64,000 nt of DNA from NCBI GenBank assembly GCA_947460975.1, contig CANHGO010000002.1, positions 62,001-126,000 on the forward strand, in the 5' to 3' direction. The stretch is from Cytophagaceae bacterium (GTDB lineage: Bacteria; Bacteroidota; Bacteroidia; Cytophagales; Spirosomataceae). Below the pieces are notes generated by a model. It searched no databases and was not told the DNA's origin. It saw nothing but the letters and a program-made list of their open reading frames with translations. Below, piece after piece: positions 55,570 through 64,000 of the stretch (the stretch's first letter is position 1; each line of letters begins with the position of its first letter). The position numbers and the translations under genes were made by a program.

Positions 55570-56547
55570 TTATTTTTTTGCGAAAATGGATTCAACAAAA
55601 GCTGCTTTGTTGAAGACTTGTAGATCTGAAATTTTCTCGCCTACGCCAATGTATTTAACTGGAATTTTGAATTGGTCCGAGATGCCTATGACCACTCCGC
55701 CCTTTGCCGTCCCGTCTAATTTGGTAATGGCTAAGGAAGTTACTTCGGTCACTTTGGTGAATTCTTGTGCCTGAATAAATGCATTTTGGCCGGTCGAGCC
55801 ATCTAAAACGAGCATTACTTCATGCGGAGCTTCAGGGATGAATTTTTGTATGACACGTTTGATTTTACCCAACTCCGTCATTAAGTTGACCTTCGTATGT
55901 AATCGCCCAGCGGTGTCAATAATCACGATGTCCGCATTCATATCAACGGCCTGTTTCACGGTATCAAATGCCACTGCCGCCGGATCCGTATTCATTCCAT
56001 GATCGATCACTGGAATTCCTACTCGCTCCCCCCATAATTTCAATTGGTCTACTGCCGCAGCCCTAAAAGTGTCGGCCGCACCTAAGACTACTTTTAACCC
56101 GTTTTGGTGAAATTGTGATGCCAATTTCCCGATGGTTGTTGTTTTTCCTACGCCGTTGACGCCCACTACCAAAATCACATAAGGTTTTTGTTTAGGCTCG
56201 GCAAATGCATTTTCTAAATCTGTCGATTGATTTTCCTCTAACAAACCAGCCACTTCCTCTCGAAGCACTTGGTCCAACTCTTCCGTGGATACGAAACGAT
56301 CCCGCTCTATTCTTCGCTCAATTCGCTCAATGATTTTTAACGTGGTTGCCACTCCCACATCTGAGCTAAGTAATACCTCCTCCAGCTCGTCCAATACCTC
56401 TTCATCGACTTTGGACTTCCCAAGAACCGCGCGGCTCATCTTGGTGATTAAGCCCGTTTTTGTCTTCTCTAGTCCCTTGTCCAACGCAATGATTTCCTCT
56501 TGCTCTTGAACAGCGGGCTTCTTTTTTAAAAAATCGAATAGTCCCAT
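55570..56547 (-). CDS. ftsY: signal recognition particle receptor FtsY
   Basis: SRP GTPase of 325 residues that docks ribosome-bound SRP at the inner membrane. Four-helix N domain (about residues 25-110), P-loop VGVNGVGKTTTIGKLA, DTAGRLHTK and TKLDGTAKGG in the G domain, closing with KYIGVGEKISDLQVF. The long acidic A domain of E. coli is missing; a short segment of mixed charge takes its place. It lies 35 bases after the DUF4295 terminator. Confidence 0.96.
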   Translation of the reverse strand: MGLFDFLKKKPAVQEQEEIIALDKGLEKTKTGLITKMSRAVLGKSKVDEEVLDELEEVLLSSDVGVATTLKIIERIERRIERDRFVSTEELDQVLREEVAGLLEENQSTDLENAFAEPKQKPYVILVVGVNGVGKTTTIGKLASQFHQNGLKVVLGAADTFRAAAVDQLKLWGERVGIPVIDHGMNTDPAAVAFDTVKQAVDMNADIVIIDTAGRLHTKVNLMTELGKIKRVIQKFIPEAPHEVMLVLDGSTGQNAFIQAQEFTKVTEVTSLAITKLDGTAKGGVVIGISDQFKIPVKYIGVGEKISDLQVFNKAAFVESIFAKK

Positions 56548-56581
56548 GAGTATCTGTAGAAATTAAAAATCAATGAAAAAT

Positions 56582-56611
56582 AAAAAAGTCCCTTCGAAAA
56601 AAGGGACTTTC
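56582..56611 (-). terminator. terminator of the rpmG-DUF4295 transcript
   Basis: AAAGTCCCTT, CGAAAA, AAGGGACTTT: perfect ten-base stem with a T run on the minus strand. Separates the ribosomal unit from ftsY. Confidence 0.82.
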
Positions 56612-56647
56612 ATGTAGCCTAATTAATAAATCCAATAAATTGAAAAA

Positions 56648-56800
56648 CTAGTTTTTCAACGCAGCATTTACTTCATCCTGAAGAACAATTTCTTCTCTGA
56701 ATGTATACGCTCCTGTGGTTGGATTTTTAACCGCCTTTATGATTTTAGCGTACTTAACGCCTCCTTCTTTCTTTAGTGTTGCAACTACCTTCTTAGCCAT
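56648..56800 (-). CDS. DUF4295 family protein (50 residues)
   Basis: Short gene behind rpmG, with 18 bases between. The product MAKKVVATLKKEGGVKYAKI followed by IKAVKNPTTGAYTFREEIV is the Bacteroidota-specific DUF4295 family, always found near L33 and L28 genes. It is small and basic at the N-terminus, so a ribosome-associated protein is likely, but its role is unknown. Confidence 0.92.
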   Translation of the reverse strand: MAKKVVATLKKEGGVKYAKIIKAVKNPTTGAYTFREEIVLQDEVNAALKN

Positions 56801-56818
56801 AATTCCTGAATATTAAAT

Positions 56819-57001
56819 CTATTTAATTTCTTTATGTAAAGTAACTTTCTTCAATACCGGATTGTATTTTTTCAATTCAATACGCGCCGTCGTATTTTTA
56901 CGATTCTTAGTCGTAATGTAACGAGACATTCCTGGTACGCCAGACTCTTTGTGCTCAGTGCATTCCAAAATTACTTGAATGCGATTTCCTTTCTTTGCCA
57001 T
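56819..57001 (-). CDS. rpmG: 50S ribosomal protein L33
   Basis: Protein of 60 residues with [20 protein letters not shown] and [20 protein letters not shown], the L33 sequence. Only one cysteine remains, so this is the zinc-free type. The ATG at 57001 is the family start; a longer frame to 57097 runs across the promoter. rpmB, the usual partner upstream, is absent. Confidence 0.96.
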   Translation of the reverse strand: MAKKGNRIQVILECTEHKESGVPGMSRYITTKNRKNTTARIELKKYNPVLKKVTLHKEIK

Positions 57002-57042
57002 AATTTGTAAATCATTTTTACGTCTCCTCTCGAAACGGAATG

Positions 57043-57072
57043 CAAAGGTAGAAGAATTATTTTTTTCAACAA
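57043..57072 (-). promoter_or_regulatory. promoter of rpmG-DUF4295
   Basis: TACCTTTG (57043-57050) with TTG (57070-57072) exactly 19 bases upstream on the minus strand. Leader about 36 bases. Confidence 0.75.
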
Positions 57073-57178
57073 ACTCTTTTACTAAAATATATATCAAAAA
57101 ATATTCAAGTACTTGATATTTGTATTAAAAAGATGGAAACGAGTTTTTTTTAAGCAATTCTTTCCGCATTTTTGTTTA

Positions 57179-58393
57179 ATGAATTCCACTCAATACCAAT
57201 TTCATCCAGAAAACTTCCATTTATCGGATCCAAATCGGTATAAAGAAGAGGATTTGAAGTCGGAGGAAATGCTCATTTCTTTAGGACCTCAGCATCCTTC
57301 TACACATGGAGTGCTCCGGTTAGAAGTTATTTCTGATGGCGAGTGGGTTAAAGATGTGATTCCGCACTTGGGGTATTTGCATCGGTGTTTTGAAAAACAT
57401 GCTGAATCTCTCCCATTTAATCAAATTATACCTTATGTAGATCGCCTTGACTACATGGCTTCCATGAATTCTGAGCATGCGTATGTCATGGCGGTGGAAA
57501 AGATGATGGATTTAACGGGTAAAATGCCCAAGAGAGTCGAATATATTCGTGTTTTAGTCGCGGAATTAAATCGCATTGCATCACATTTTGTAGCTATAGG
57601 AACCTATGGCCTAGATATCGGAGCTTATACTCCTTTTTTATGGCTGATGCGCGACCGAGAGCATATTCAGCGCTTATTGGAATGGTTATCGGGTGCTCGA
57701 ATGCTCTACAATTATGTATGGATCGGGGGGTTATTTTATGATTTACCCATCGGTTTTGAAGAAAAGATAAAAGAGTTCATCCCCGTTGTTAAAAATACTA
57801 TTTCAGAAGTGGTCAAATTGGTCGAGGAGAATACTATTTTCATCAAAAGAACGGCAAATGTGGGGGTATTGCCTTTAGATATCGCCATCAATTATGGTTG
57901 CACAGGTCCTGTACTGAGAGGTTCTGGCTTGAGGTATGATTTACGAAAAGTAGATGCTTACTCTATTTATCCGGAACTTGATTTTGATATACCTATCGGT
58001 GCTGGAGAAAAAGGCCAAACGGGAGATTGCTGGGATCGAAACCATGTTCGAATACAGGAATGTTTAGAATCAATCAAGATCGTTGAGCAATGTTTGGATC
58101 AGTTGACGGGCGAACATAAACGAACCAAAGATTTTAATCCGCAGGAATTTGTACCCAAAAAAATACGACCAGCTGCGATGGATGTTTATGTCAGAGCTGA
58201 AAATCCAAAAGGGGAATTGGGCTTTTTCATACGATCGGATGGTAAATCCGATATTCCTCAGCGAATGAAAGTGCGGGCTTGCTCGTTTCATCACCTTTCT
58301 GTCATCCCTTTGTTGGCAAAAGGAGCATATTTAGCAGATTTAGTAGCGATCATTGGATCTATGGATTTGGTGATGGGAGAAGTAGATAGATAA
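57179..58393 (+). CDS. nuoD: NADH-quinone oxidoreductase subunit D
   Basis: Quinone-site subunit of complex I, 404 residues. LISLGPQHPSTHGVLRLE has the quinone-binding histidine loop, LDYMASMNSEHAYVMAVEK and GCTGPVLRGSGLRYDLRK are conserved, and the end reads GSMDLVMGEVDR. The ATG at 57179 (MNSTQYQ) is preferred over a longer frame from 57113. It stands apart from other nuo genes, next to a prenyl synthase gene; it may be the only copy or a second one. Confidence 0.93.
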   Translation: MNSTQYQFHPENFHLSDPNRYKEEDLKSEEMLISLGPQHPSTHGVLRLEVISDGEWVKDVIPHLGYLHRCFEKHAESLPFNQIIPYVDRLDYMASMNSEHAYVMAVEKMMDLTGKMPKRVEYIRVLVAELNRIASHFVAIGTYGLDIGAYTPFLWLMRDREHIQRLLEWLSGARMLYNYVWIGGLFYDLPIGFEEKIKEFIPVVKNTISEVVKLVEENTIFIKRTANVGVLPLDIAINYGCTGPVLRGSGLRYDLRKVDAYSIYPELDFDIPIGAGEKGQTGDCWDRNHVRIQECLESIKIVEQCLDQLTGEHKRTKDFNPQEFVPKKIRPAAMDVYVRAENPKGELGFFIRSDGKSDIPQRMKVRACSFHHLSVIPLLAKGAYLADLVAIIGSMDLVMGEVDR

Positions 58394-58395
58394 TT

Positions 58396-59373
58396 ATGGC
58401 AAAAGAATTTTTTAATGCCCTTGAGGCTGAAATTGCAAAGCAAGACATGGGGAATCACCCCAAAGAATTGTATGAACCTATTCACTATTTAATGAGTTTG
58501 GGTGGGAAAAGAATCCGTCCTGTACTTTGCTTGTTAACGTATTCCTTGTTCAAGGATCAATGGCAAAAAGCCATTTCGCCCTCTTTGAGTCTTGAAATTT
58601 TTCACAATTTTACCTTAATGCATGATGACATCATGGATAAGGCGCCGCTCCGTAGAGGCAAGCAGACGGTTCATGAAAAGTGGAATGACAACATTGCGAT
58701 TCTTTCTGGGGATGTGATGTTGGTTAATGCGTATCAATACTTGAATAAAATCAAGGATTTGAGTTTATCGGAGTTCCAATTTGCCTTGGAAAGATTCAAT
58801 AAAACGGCGGCGGAGGTTTGTGAAGGCCAACAAATGGACATGAATTTTGAGGTACGGGATCAAGTTTCTGTCGACGAATATATTGAAATGATTCGCCTGA
58901 AGACCTCAGTTTTGATTGGCCTTTCGATGGAATTGGGAGCTATTTTGGCTCAACAATCCAATCAAGTTTCTAATCAAATCTATAAAATTGGCGAATTAAT
59001 TGGGCTCGGTTTTCAGTTGAAAGATGACTTATTAGATGTCTATGGAGATCCAGAAAAGTTTGGAAAACAACCTGGCGGAGACATTTTAGCGAATAAAAAA
59101 ACGTATTTATTAATTCGGGCTTTGGAATTGGCTGAAGGAGAAAACAAAATAGAATTATCAAAATGGTTATCCATGGCTAACCCGAACCCTGAGTTAAAAG
59201 TAAAGTCTGTGACAGCTATTTACACCAGTCTTGGCGTGAAAGAGGAGACAGAAGCGTTAGTGAAAAAGTACTTTGATGAAGCTTTTGTGCAGATGTCGGC
59301 CTTGAATATAGGAGATGAAAAAAAGGCGGGTCTATTGAAATTCATGAACGGGTTGGTGGATAGGGAAGTTTAA
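58396..59373 (+). CDS. polyprenyl synthetase (isoprenyl diphosphate synthase)
   Basis: All-trans prenyltransferase of 325 residues that extends allylic diphosphates with isopentenyl diphosphate. First aspartate motif DDIMD at residues 77-81 with LRRGKQTVH behind it, second motif LKDDLLDVYGDPEKFGK near residue 213. Product length (C15, C20 or longer, such as for menaquinone) cannot be decided. Starts three bases after nuoD and precedes a rhomboid and dxr, so MEP and prenyl synthesis genes share an operon. Confidence 0.92.
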   Translation: MAKEFFNALEAEIAKQDMGNHPKELYEPIHYLMSLGGKRIRPVLCLLTYSLFKDQWQKAISPSLSLEIFHNFTLMHDDIMDKAPLRRGKQTVHEKWNDNIAILSGDVMLVNAYQYLNKIKDLSLSEFQFALERFNKTAAEVCEGQQMDMNFEVRDQVSVDEYIEMIRLKTSVLIGLSMELGAILAQQSNQVSNQIYKIGELIGLGFQLKDDLLDVYGDPEKFGKQPGGDILANKKTYLLIRALELAEGENKIELSKWLSMANPNPELKVKSVTAIYTSLGVKEETEALVKKYFDEAFVQMSALNIGDEKKAGLLKFMNGLVDREV

Positions 59374-59383
59374 TGTAATTTTA

Positions 59384-60049
59384 GTGTTTAAATGGCTTCG
59401 TCAAGAAGCTTTTTCTATTATGGGGGATACGATTTCAGTAAGTTTAATGATTATGGCTGTGACCGTACTGGTTTCATTAGCTGCTTGGCAAAAGGCTGAT
59501 TGGATGGAACTAATGACCATGAATCCTTACTTGATTGATCGTAAAAAACAATATTGGCGCTTCATCTCTTCCGGATTTATTCATGCGGATTTTACCCATT
59601 TGTTTTTCAATTTGTTTTCATTTTACTTTTTTGGAACCCAGTTGGAATATATTTTTACCGTGATTTTTCCAGGCATGGGGCCCCAAATGTTTGTGTTTTT
59701 TTACTTGTTGGGAATATTGGTGGCAGATTTGCCGACGTATTTCAAACAAAAAAATAATGCTTATTTCAATTCATTAGGTGCTTCAGGGGCTGTTTCTGCC
59801 GTTATTTTTGCAGGGATCATGTTTTTCCCTACTGAAAAAATTTACTTGTTTGGTCTATTAGGAATCCCTGGAATTATCTATGCCGGTTTATTTACTTGGT
59901 ACTCTATTGAAATGGACCGAAGAGGAAAAGATTATGTCAATCATTCCGCGCATTTATACGGGGGATTATTTGGAATTTTATTTGTCTCGCTGACTTATCC
60001 AAAGGTTTGGATCACATTTATTGAACAAATTAAGGCGATGATATGGTAA
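59384..60049 (+). CDS. rhomboid family intramembrane serine protease (third copy)
   Basis: Membrane protein of 221 residues with six hydrophobic segments. HLFFNLFSFYFFG carries the asparagine, GASGAVS the serine at about residue 134, and NHSAHLYGG the histidine at about residue 190, so it looks active. GTG at 59384 is used; an ATG at 59420 (MGDTISVS) is an equally possible start. It overlaps dxr by seven bases. Shorter than the tandem pair and without their tails. Confidence 0.85.
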   Translation: MFKWLRQEAFSIMGDTISVSLMIMAVTVLVSLAAWQKADWMELMTMNPYLIDRKKQYWRFISSGFIHADFTHLFFNLFSFYFFGTQLEYIFTVIFPGMGPQMFVFFYLLGILVADLPTYFKQKNNAYFNSLGASGAVSAVIFAGIMFFPTEKIYLFGLLGIPGIIYAGLFTWYSIEMDRRGKDYVNHSAHLYGGLFGILFVSLTYPKVWITFIEQIKAMIW

Positions 60050-61209
60050 AAAGAATCGCCATATTGGGATCAACAGGATCGATTGGAACTCAAGCGCTAG
60101 AAGTCATTGATCAGCATCCTGCTATTTTTGAGGTAGAGGTTTTGACTGCGATGAGCCAGGCAGATTTGCTCATATCCCAAGCCATTAAATACAAACCTTC
60201 TCATGTAGTGATTGGCGATGAGTCAAAATATGAATTTGTAAAAAATGCGCTGTCAGGATTAAATATCATTGTTCATGCAGGTGCAAAAAGTTTAGAGGAG
60301 GTTGTTACATTAGGGACTGTAGATGTTGTATTGACGGCTTTAGTCGGTTATGCGGGTTTATTGCCCACCGTAAAAGCTATTCAAGCAGGAAAGCCGATTG
60401 CCTTAGCTAATAAGGAAACCTTAGTCGTGGCTGGCGGTCTCATTATGCCTCTTGCCAGAAAAATGGGAGTTCCCATTTTACCCGTTGACTCAGAACATTC
60501 TGCGATTTTTCAATGCTTGATGGGGGAGTCACATAATCCCATTGAAAAAATAATTTTAACCGCTTCAGGGGGACCTTTTAGAGGATTCACTAAAGACCAG
60601 TTAGCGAACGTTACTCGGGCGCAGGCATTAAAGCATCCCAATTGGACCATGGGGGCTAAAATCACCATAGATTCAGCCAGTTTAATGAATAAAGGCTTAG
60701 AGGTCATTGAAGCTGCATGGCTCTTTGACGTGGAGGCATCTCAAATAGAAGTCGTTGTTCACCCTCAGTCGATCGTTCATTCGTTAGTTCAATTTGATGA
60801 TGGATCGATCAAAGCCCAACTAGGTTTACCTGACATGAAATTACCTATACAATTTGCTTTAGGGTACCCAAATCGAATCAAATCTGATTTTCCAAGATTT
60901 GATTTTCGTCAGTTTGGTTCTTTAACTTTTGAACAGGCGGATGTAGATACTTTTCGAAATTTAGGATTTGCTTTTAAAGCGCTAGACCAGGGAGGGAATA
61001 TGGCCTGTATTTTAAATGCGGCCAACGAAATAGCTGTCGACGCGTTTTTAAAAGAACAAATCGGCTTTTTGCAAATGTCGGATTTATTAGAACATTGCAT
61101 GTCTCATGGAACTTTTTTAGGTAAACCGACATTAGAAGATTATATTGAAACAGATTTAGTAACAAGAAAAATGGCCCAAAATTGGGTAGAAAAAAACAAT
61201 AAGAAATAA
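60043..61209 (+). CDS. dxr: 1-deoxy-D-xylulose-5-phosphate reductoisomerase
   Basis: NADPH-dependent enzyme of 388 residues for the second step of the MEP pathway. GSTGSIGTQALE near residue 8 is the NADPH loop, LANKETLVVAGG and PVDSEHSAIFQ hold catalytic and metal residues, and the serine and asparagine of DSASLMNKGLEVIEA bind substrate. Continues into rseP after one base. Confidence 0.96.
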   Translation: MVKRIAILGSTGSIGTQALEVIDQHPAIFEVEVLTAMSQADLLISQAIKYKPSHVVIGDESKYEFVKNALSGLNIIVHAGAKSLEEVVTLGTVDVVLTALVGYAGLLPTVKAIQAGKPIALANKETLVVAGGLIMPLARKMGVPILPVDSEHSAIFQCLMGESHNPIEKIILTASGGPFRGFTKDQLANVTRAQALKHPNWTMGAKITIDSASLMNKGLEVIEAAWLFDVEASQIEVVVHPQSIVHSLVQFDDGSIKAQLGLPDMKLPIQFALGYPNRIKSDFPRFDFRQFGSLTFEQADVDTFRNLGFAFKALDQGGNMACILNAANEIAVDAFLKEQIGFLQMSDLLEHCMSHGTFLGKPTLEDYIETDLVTRKMAQNWVEKNNKK

Positions 61210-61210
61210 T

Positions 61211-62602
61211 ATGGAAGGTTTGATCATGGCAGGGCAGTTGATTTTAGGGCTGTCGATACTAGTAACATTGCATGAGTTTGGTCATTACATTACAGCCAAA
61301 TGGTTTAAAATGCGGGTTGAAAAATTTTATTTATTTTTCGATTTTTTATTTCCAATTCCTTCTTTGTTAAACTTTGCTCTTTTTAAGAAAAAAATTGGCG
61401 ATACCGAATATGGTTTAGGTTGGTTTCCTTTAGGTGGCTACGTTTCTATTGCGGGTATGATCGACGAAACACAGGACGCGGCTACTTTAGCAAAGGAACA
61501 TGAGCCATGGGAATTTAGAGCTAAGCCTGCTTATCAGCGCCTAATCGTCATGTTGGGAGGGGTTATTGTGAATATTATTACGGGTATTGTCATTTTTGTT
61601 TGCCTGACTTATTCGAATGGAAACAACTTTATTTCAAAAGAGGAATTAAATAAAAATGGAATTGTTGCGTTGGAATTAGCCCAGCAAATTGGATTAAAAA
61701 CGGGAGATAAAATCATAAAAGTGAATGGAGCGGATTATCTTTCTTTGACAGATTTAAGATCTTCAGATGTATTGCTAGGTGATAATTCTTCCTACACGGT
61801 ACAAAGGGGGGATCAAACGTTAGAAATCAAAATACCATCAAATTTCATCGAAAAATTAAGTGATAAAAAAGCTGGTTTCATTGAACCTATGGCGAAATTT
61901 AAAGTAGCCGAAGTAACAAGCCCCAATCCTCCATCAGCTTTTGATAAATTATTAGGGAAAAAATCAGAGGAGATGTTGCCAGCCTTATCTGCGGGTTTAA
62001 AAACGGGAGATTATGTCACTTCAGTCAATGATAAGTCGATTACCTATTATCATGAAGTGAAAGAAGCTTTAAAATTGGAGGCTGGGAAACCCATTCGTCT
62101 AGGCATTTTAAGAAATGGGAAGGCGGATACACTTCAGATGACAGTGACTCAAACGGGTCAAATTGGGTTTTTCCCAGAATTGTTAATTAAAGTTTCCCAC
62201 CAGGAATATGGTATTTTAGAGGCTACCGGAATCGGAACTTCAAGGGCGTTTTCTGTCATTACGGACAACGTAAGAGGATTTAAGAAAATTGCTTCTGGGG
62301 ATGTTTCTGCATCTAAAGCCTTGAGTGGACCTATTGGAATTGCTCAAATGTTTGGAGGAGTTTGGGACTGGACCAGATTTTGGATGTTGACGGGTCTTCT
62401 TTCGATGGCCTTAGCTTTCATGAATATTTTGCCAATTCCAGCTTTGGATGGTGGGCATGCAGTTTTCTTAATTTATGAAATGATTACGGGAAAGCCTGCT
62501 TCAGATAAGGTATTGGAAAGAGCCCAACAAGTTGGCATGATCATTTTGTTGGCTTTAATGGCTTATACCTTTGGGAATGATATTTTTAAAGCTTTATTTT
62601 AA
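61211..62602 (+). CDS. rseP: site-2 zinc metalloprotease RseP
   Basis: Intramembrane zinc protease of 463 residues that cleaves membrane-bound anti-sigma factors. HEFGH (residues 21-25) is the zinc site, ALDGGHAVF near residue 412 supplies the third ligand (LDG motif), and two PDZ-like regions lie between about 150 and 330. The alternative ATG five codons downstream is possible. The dxr-rseP pairing is common in bacteria. Confidence 0.94.
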   Translation: MEGLIMAGQLILGLSILVTLHEFGHYITAKWFKMRVEKFYLFFDFLFPIPSLLNFALFKKKIGDTEYGLGWFPLGGYVSIAGMIDETQDAATLAKEHEPWEFRAKPAYQRLIVMLGGVIVNIITGIVIFVCLTYSNGNNFISKEELNKNGIVALELAQQIGLKTGDKIIKVNGADYLSLTDLRSSDVLLGDNSSYTVQRGDQTLEIKIPSNFIEKLSDKKAGFIEPMAKFKVAEVTSPNPPSAFDKLLGKKSEEMLPALSAGLKTGDYVTSVNDKSITYYHEVKEALKLEAGKPIRLGILRNGKADTLQMTVTQTGQIGFFPELLIKVSHQEYGILEATGIGTSRAFSVITDNVRGFKKIASGDVSASKALSGPIGIAQMFGGVWDWTRFWMLTGLLSMALAFMNILPIPALDGGHAVFLIYEMITGKPASDKVLERAQQVGMIILLALMAYTFGNDIFKALF

Positions 62603-62605
62603 TCC

Positions 62606-63097
62606 TTGAAAAAACTCTTTTTTTTAATTTTTGTATTCGTGAGCAATCTTACTTTTGCTTCGAAAAACCATCCTTTTCATACCAGTGTAACGGAGATTGT
62701 TTTTAATGAAAAAGAGCAACTTTGGGAAGTGAGTATTCGTTTGTTTCAAGATGATTTGGAAGCGGGATTGTCTGCATTTCAAGGAAAAAATTTTCAGTTT
62801 CAGGCCGGTGTAGATGTGGATGAACTACTGACAAAATACATCAAAACCCATGTAGGTTTTCAGGTAAATTTGAAATTACAAACACCTTATCGATACATTG
62901 GATTTGAGCCACAAAAGGATGTAATTTGGGTGTATTTAGAAATTCCGACCCAACAACAATTCGCTGGGGTATATTTTCAAAATAGTTTGTTAGTGGACGT
63001 GTTTCCTGACCAAACCAATTTGTTGCATGTAGCGCGACTGGATAAAAAGAAATCCTATTTGTTTAAAAAAGACATTCCGGTAATTTTACTCGAATAG
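62606..63097 (+). CDS. DUF6702 family exported protein
   Basis: Protein of 163 residues with a signal peptide (KKLFFLIFVFVSNLTFAS). HPFHTSVTEI directly after the signal is the family mark; the rest is a beta-rich periplasmic or outer-membrane domain of unknown role. Start is TTG four bases after rseP. Homologues usually lie beside M1 peptidase or rseP genes in Bacteroidota. Confidence 0.82.
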   Translation: MKKLFFLIFVFVSNLTFASKNHPFHTSVTEIVFNEKEQLWEVSIRLFQDDLEAGLSAFQGKNFQFQAGVDVDELLTKYIKTHVGFQVNLKLQTPYRYIGFEPQKDVIWVYLEIPTQQQFAGVYFQNSLLVDVFPDQTNLLHVARLDKKKSYLFKKDIPVILLE

Positions 63098-63105
63098 TAT
63101 TTTAC

Positions 63106-63125
63106 TGCCATGTTGTCTTATGGCA
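63106..63125. repeat. inverted repeat before lon
   Basis: TGCCAT, eight bases, ATGGCA. No T run follows, so it is a weak terminator candidate or an operator. Confidence 0.35.
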
Positions 63126-63149
63126 TAATAGTTGATAATAGACGGATTC

Positions 63150-63167
63150 CTTCAACAAATATTGAAG
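63150..63167. repeat. second inverted repeat before lon
   Basis: CTTCAA, CAAATA, TTGAAG, perfect six-base arms, 26 bases before the lon ATG. Could be a regulator site; no known heat-shock operator is matched. Confidence 0.35.
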
Positions 63168-63192
63168 TGGGTAAGGTATTTAAATTGATCGT

Positions 63193-64000
63193 ATGAATAA
63201 TCCAAATGATGTTTTTAAGCATTTGAGCGTTTCAGAAATTTCTGATTTCGAAAATATAGAATTGATTCCTATTAATGGGGAGGGGATTGGAAGTGATGAT
63301 AAAATGGGAGTTTTGTCAGATGAATTGCCAATCTTACCTATTCGTAATATCGTGTTATTTCCAGGGATGGTTATACCGATTACGGTTAGCCGCCAAAAAT
63401 CGGTCAGGCTTGTCAAAAAGGCTTACAAAGGGGATCGAACGCTAGGAGTTTTGGTGCAAGCAAGTAATTCAAAAGAAGAGCCCAAACTTGACGATTTATA
63501 TAAGATCGGTACCGTAGGTCACATCATTAAAATGTTTGTACTTCCGGGAGGGAATACGACGATTATCGTTCAAGGTAGAAAGCGTTTTGAGGTAAAGGAA
63601 TTTGTCAAAACAGAACCTAATTTAATTGCTAAGGTTAATTACATCGAAGATACCTTTCCCAAAAAACTAAATAAAGAAAACAAGGCCTTGATTTCAACGT
63701 TGAAAGAATCGGCTTTAAAAATATTAAATCTTAATCCAGAAATTCCTCGTGAAGCTCAAATTGCATTGGATAATATTGAGTCTTCCGCCTTTTTAATTCA
63801 CTTTTTGTCTTCAAACATTAATGCGGATTTGAAGGAAAAGCAAGGATTGTTAGAAACCTTGGACGGAATAGAACAAGCCACTCATTTGTTGGAATTTATG
63901 TTGAAAGACATTCAACATCTTGAGCTTAAAAGGGAAATACAAAGCAAGGCGTCCAGTGATATAGATCAGCAGCAAAGGGATTATTATATACGTCAGCAAA
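63193..64000 (+). CDS. lon: Lon protease (endopeptidase La), N-terminal part
   Basis: The first 269 residues of an ATP-dependent protease, cut by the window edge. The LON substrate-binding domain begins at about residue 40 (LPILPIRNIVLFPGMVIPI) and includes VGHIIKMFVLPGGNTTIIVQG and LNPEIPREAQ. The helical region follows and ends at QRDYYIRQQ, just before the AAA+ domain. A 39-residue acidic extension precedes the LON domain. ATG at 63193. No exact -7 box upstream. Confidence 0.93.
   Translation, partial: MNNPNDVFKHLSVSEISDFENIELIPINGEGIGSDDKMGVLSDELPILPIRNIVLFPGMVIPITVSRQKSVRLVKKAYKGDRTLGVLVQASNSKEEPKLDDLYKIGTVGHIIKMFVLPGGNTTIIVQGRKRFEVKEFVKTEPNLIAKVNYIEDTFPKKLNKENKALISTLKESALKILNLNPEIPREAQIALDNIESSAFLIHFLSSNINADLKEKQGLLETLDGIEQATHLLEFMLKDIQHLELKREIQSKASSDIDQQQRDYYIRQQ

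Noticed and set aside
57002-57097. An L33 protein extended by 32 residues
   Set aside because: The extra frame runs through the -7 and -33 boxes of the gene's own promoter.

Overview
This window is an ordinary chromosomal segment of a low-GC Bacteroidota bacterium, most likely of the order Cytophagales. The evidence is type IX secretion genes (porU, porV) plus a secreted protein with a type IX sorting domain, Bacteroidota-restricted families (DUF4295, DUF2480, DUF6702, DUF4175), the TAnnTTTG -7 promoter box in front of many genes, and absence of strong Shine-Dalgarno sites. Genus cannot be fixed from the sequence. I see no rRNA, CRISPR array, insertion sequence, prophage or plasmid gene. Genes cover nearly everything: no gene-free stretch exceeds 300 bases.

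Layout. 1-2540: end of nadD, then comEC. 2573-9585 (minus): typA, dxs, and a cysS operon with two rhomboid proteases. 9748-11846 (plus): an acetyltransferase-like protein and a PfkB kinase. 11843-18603 (minus): an M16 peptidase homologue without its zinc motif, porV, porU, a SprT-like metalloprotease, and a 57-residue lipoprotein missed by length-filtered ORF calling. 18799-24425 (minus): gtrA-like gene and complex I genes nuoN, M, L, K. 24498-26049: divergent DnaQ-like exonuclease and YjjG-type nucleotidase sharing a compact promoter region. 26050-28736 (minus): five-gene operon with a PD-(D/E)XK nuclease, a [2Fe-2S] protein, exonuclease III and two unknown proteins. 28947-34534: ispH, fructosamine kinase, DUF4175 protein. 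34527-38002 (minus): rpmH, rnpA, ctpA-like S41 protease, tsaB, DUF2480. 38161-40532 (plus): glycosyltransferase, formyltransferase, polysaccharide deacetylase. 40585-43174 (minus): a lone rpsJ and a large TPR membrane protein. 43394-47313 (plus): atpD, atpC, lipoprotein, MarR regulator, OmpA lipoprotein. 47358-50238: LytTR regulator, initiator tRNA, era, der. 50218-53638 (minus): Asp-box propeller protein and type IX cargo. 53899-57001: glnS, ftsY, DUF4295, rpmG. 57179-64000 (plus): nuoD, polyprenyl synthase, third rhomboid, dxr, rseP, DUF6702, start of lon.

How the genes work together. Housekeeping dominates: isoprenoid synthesis (dxs, dxr, ispH and a prenyl synthase at four places), respiration and ATP synthesis, translation (tRNA-fMet, S10, L33, L34, CysS, GlnS, TypA, Era, Der, TsaB), membrane and secreted proteolysis (three rhomboids, RseP, CtpA, Lon), and type IX secretion. 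The most interesting material is small: a possible sliding-clamp motif on the PD-(D/E)XK nuclease, the glycosyltransferase/formyltransferase/deacetylase cassette, perfect inverted repeats in several leaders, and a recurring layout in which genes begin directly behind a terminator or end inside a convergent neighbour. I did not find a convincing wholly new system.
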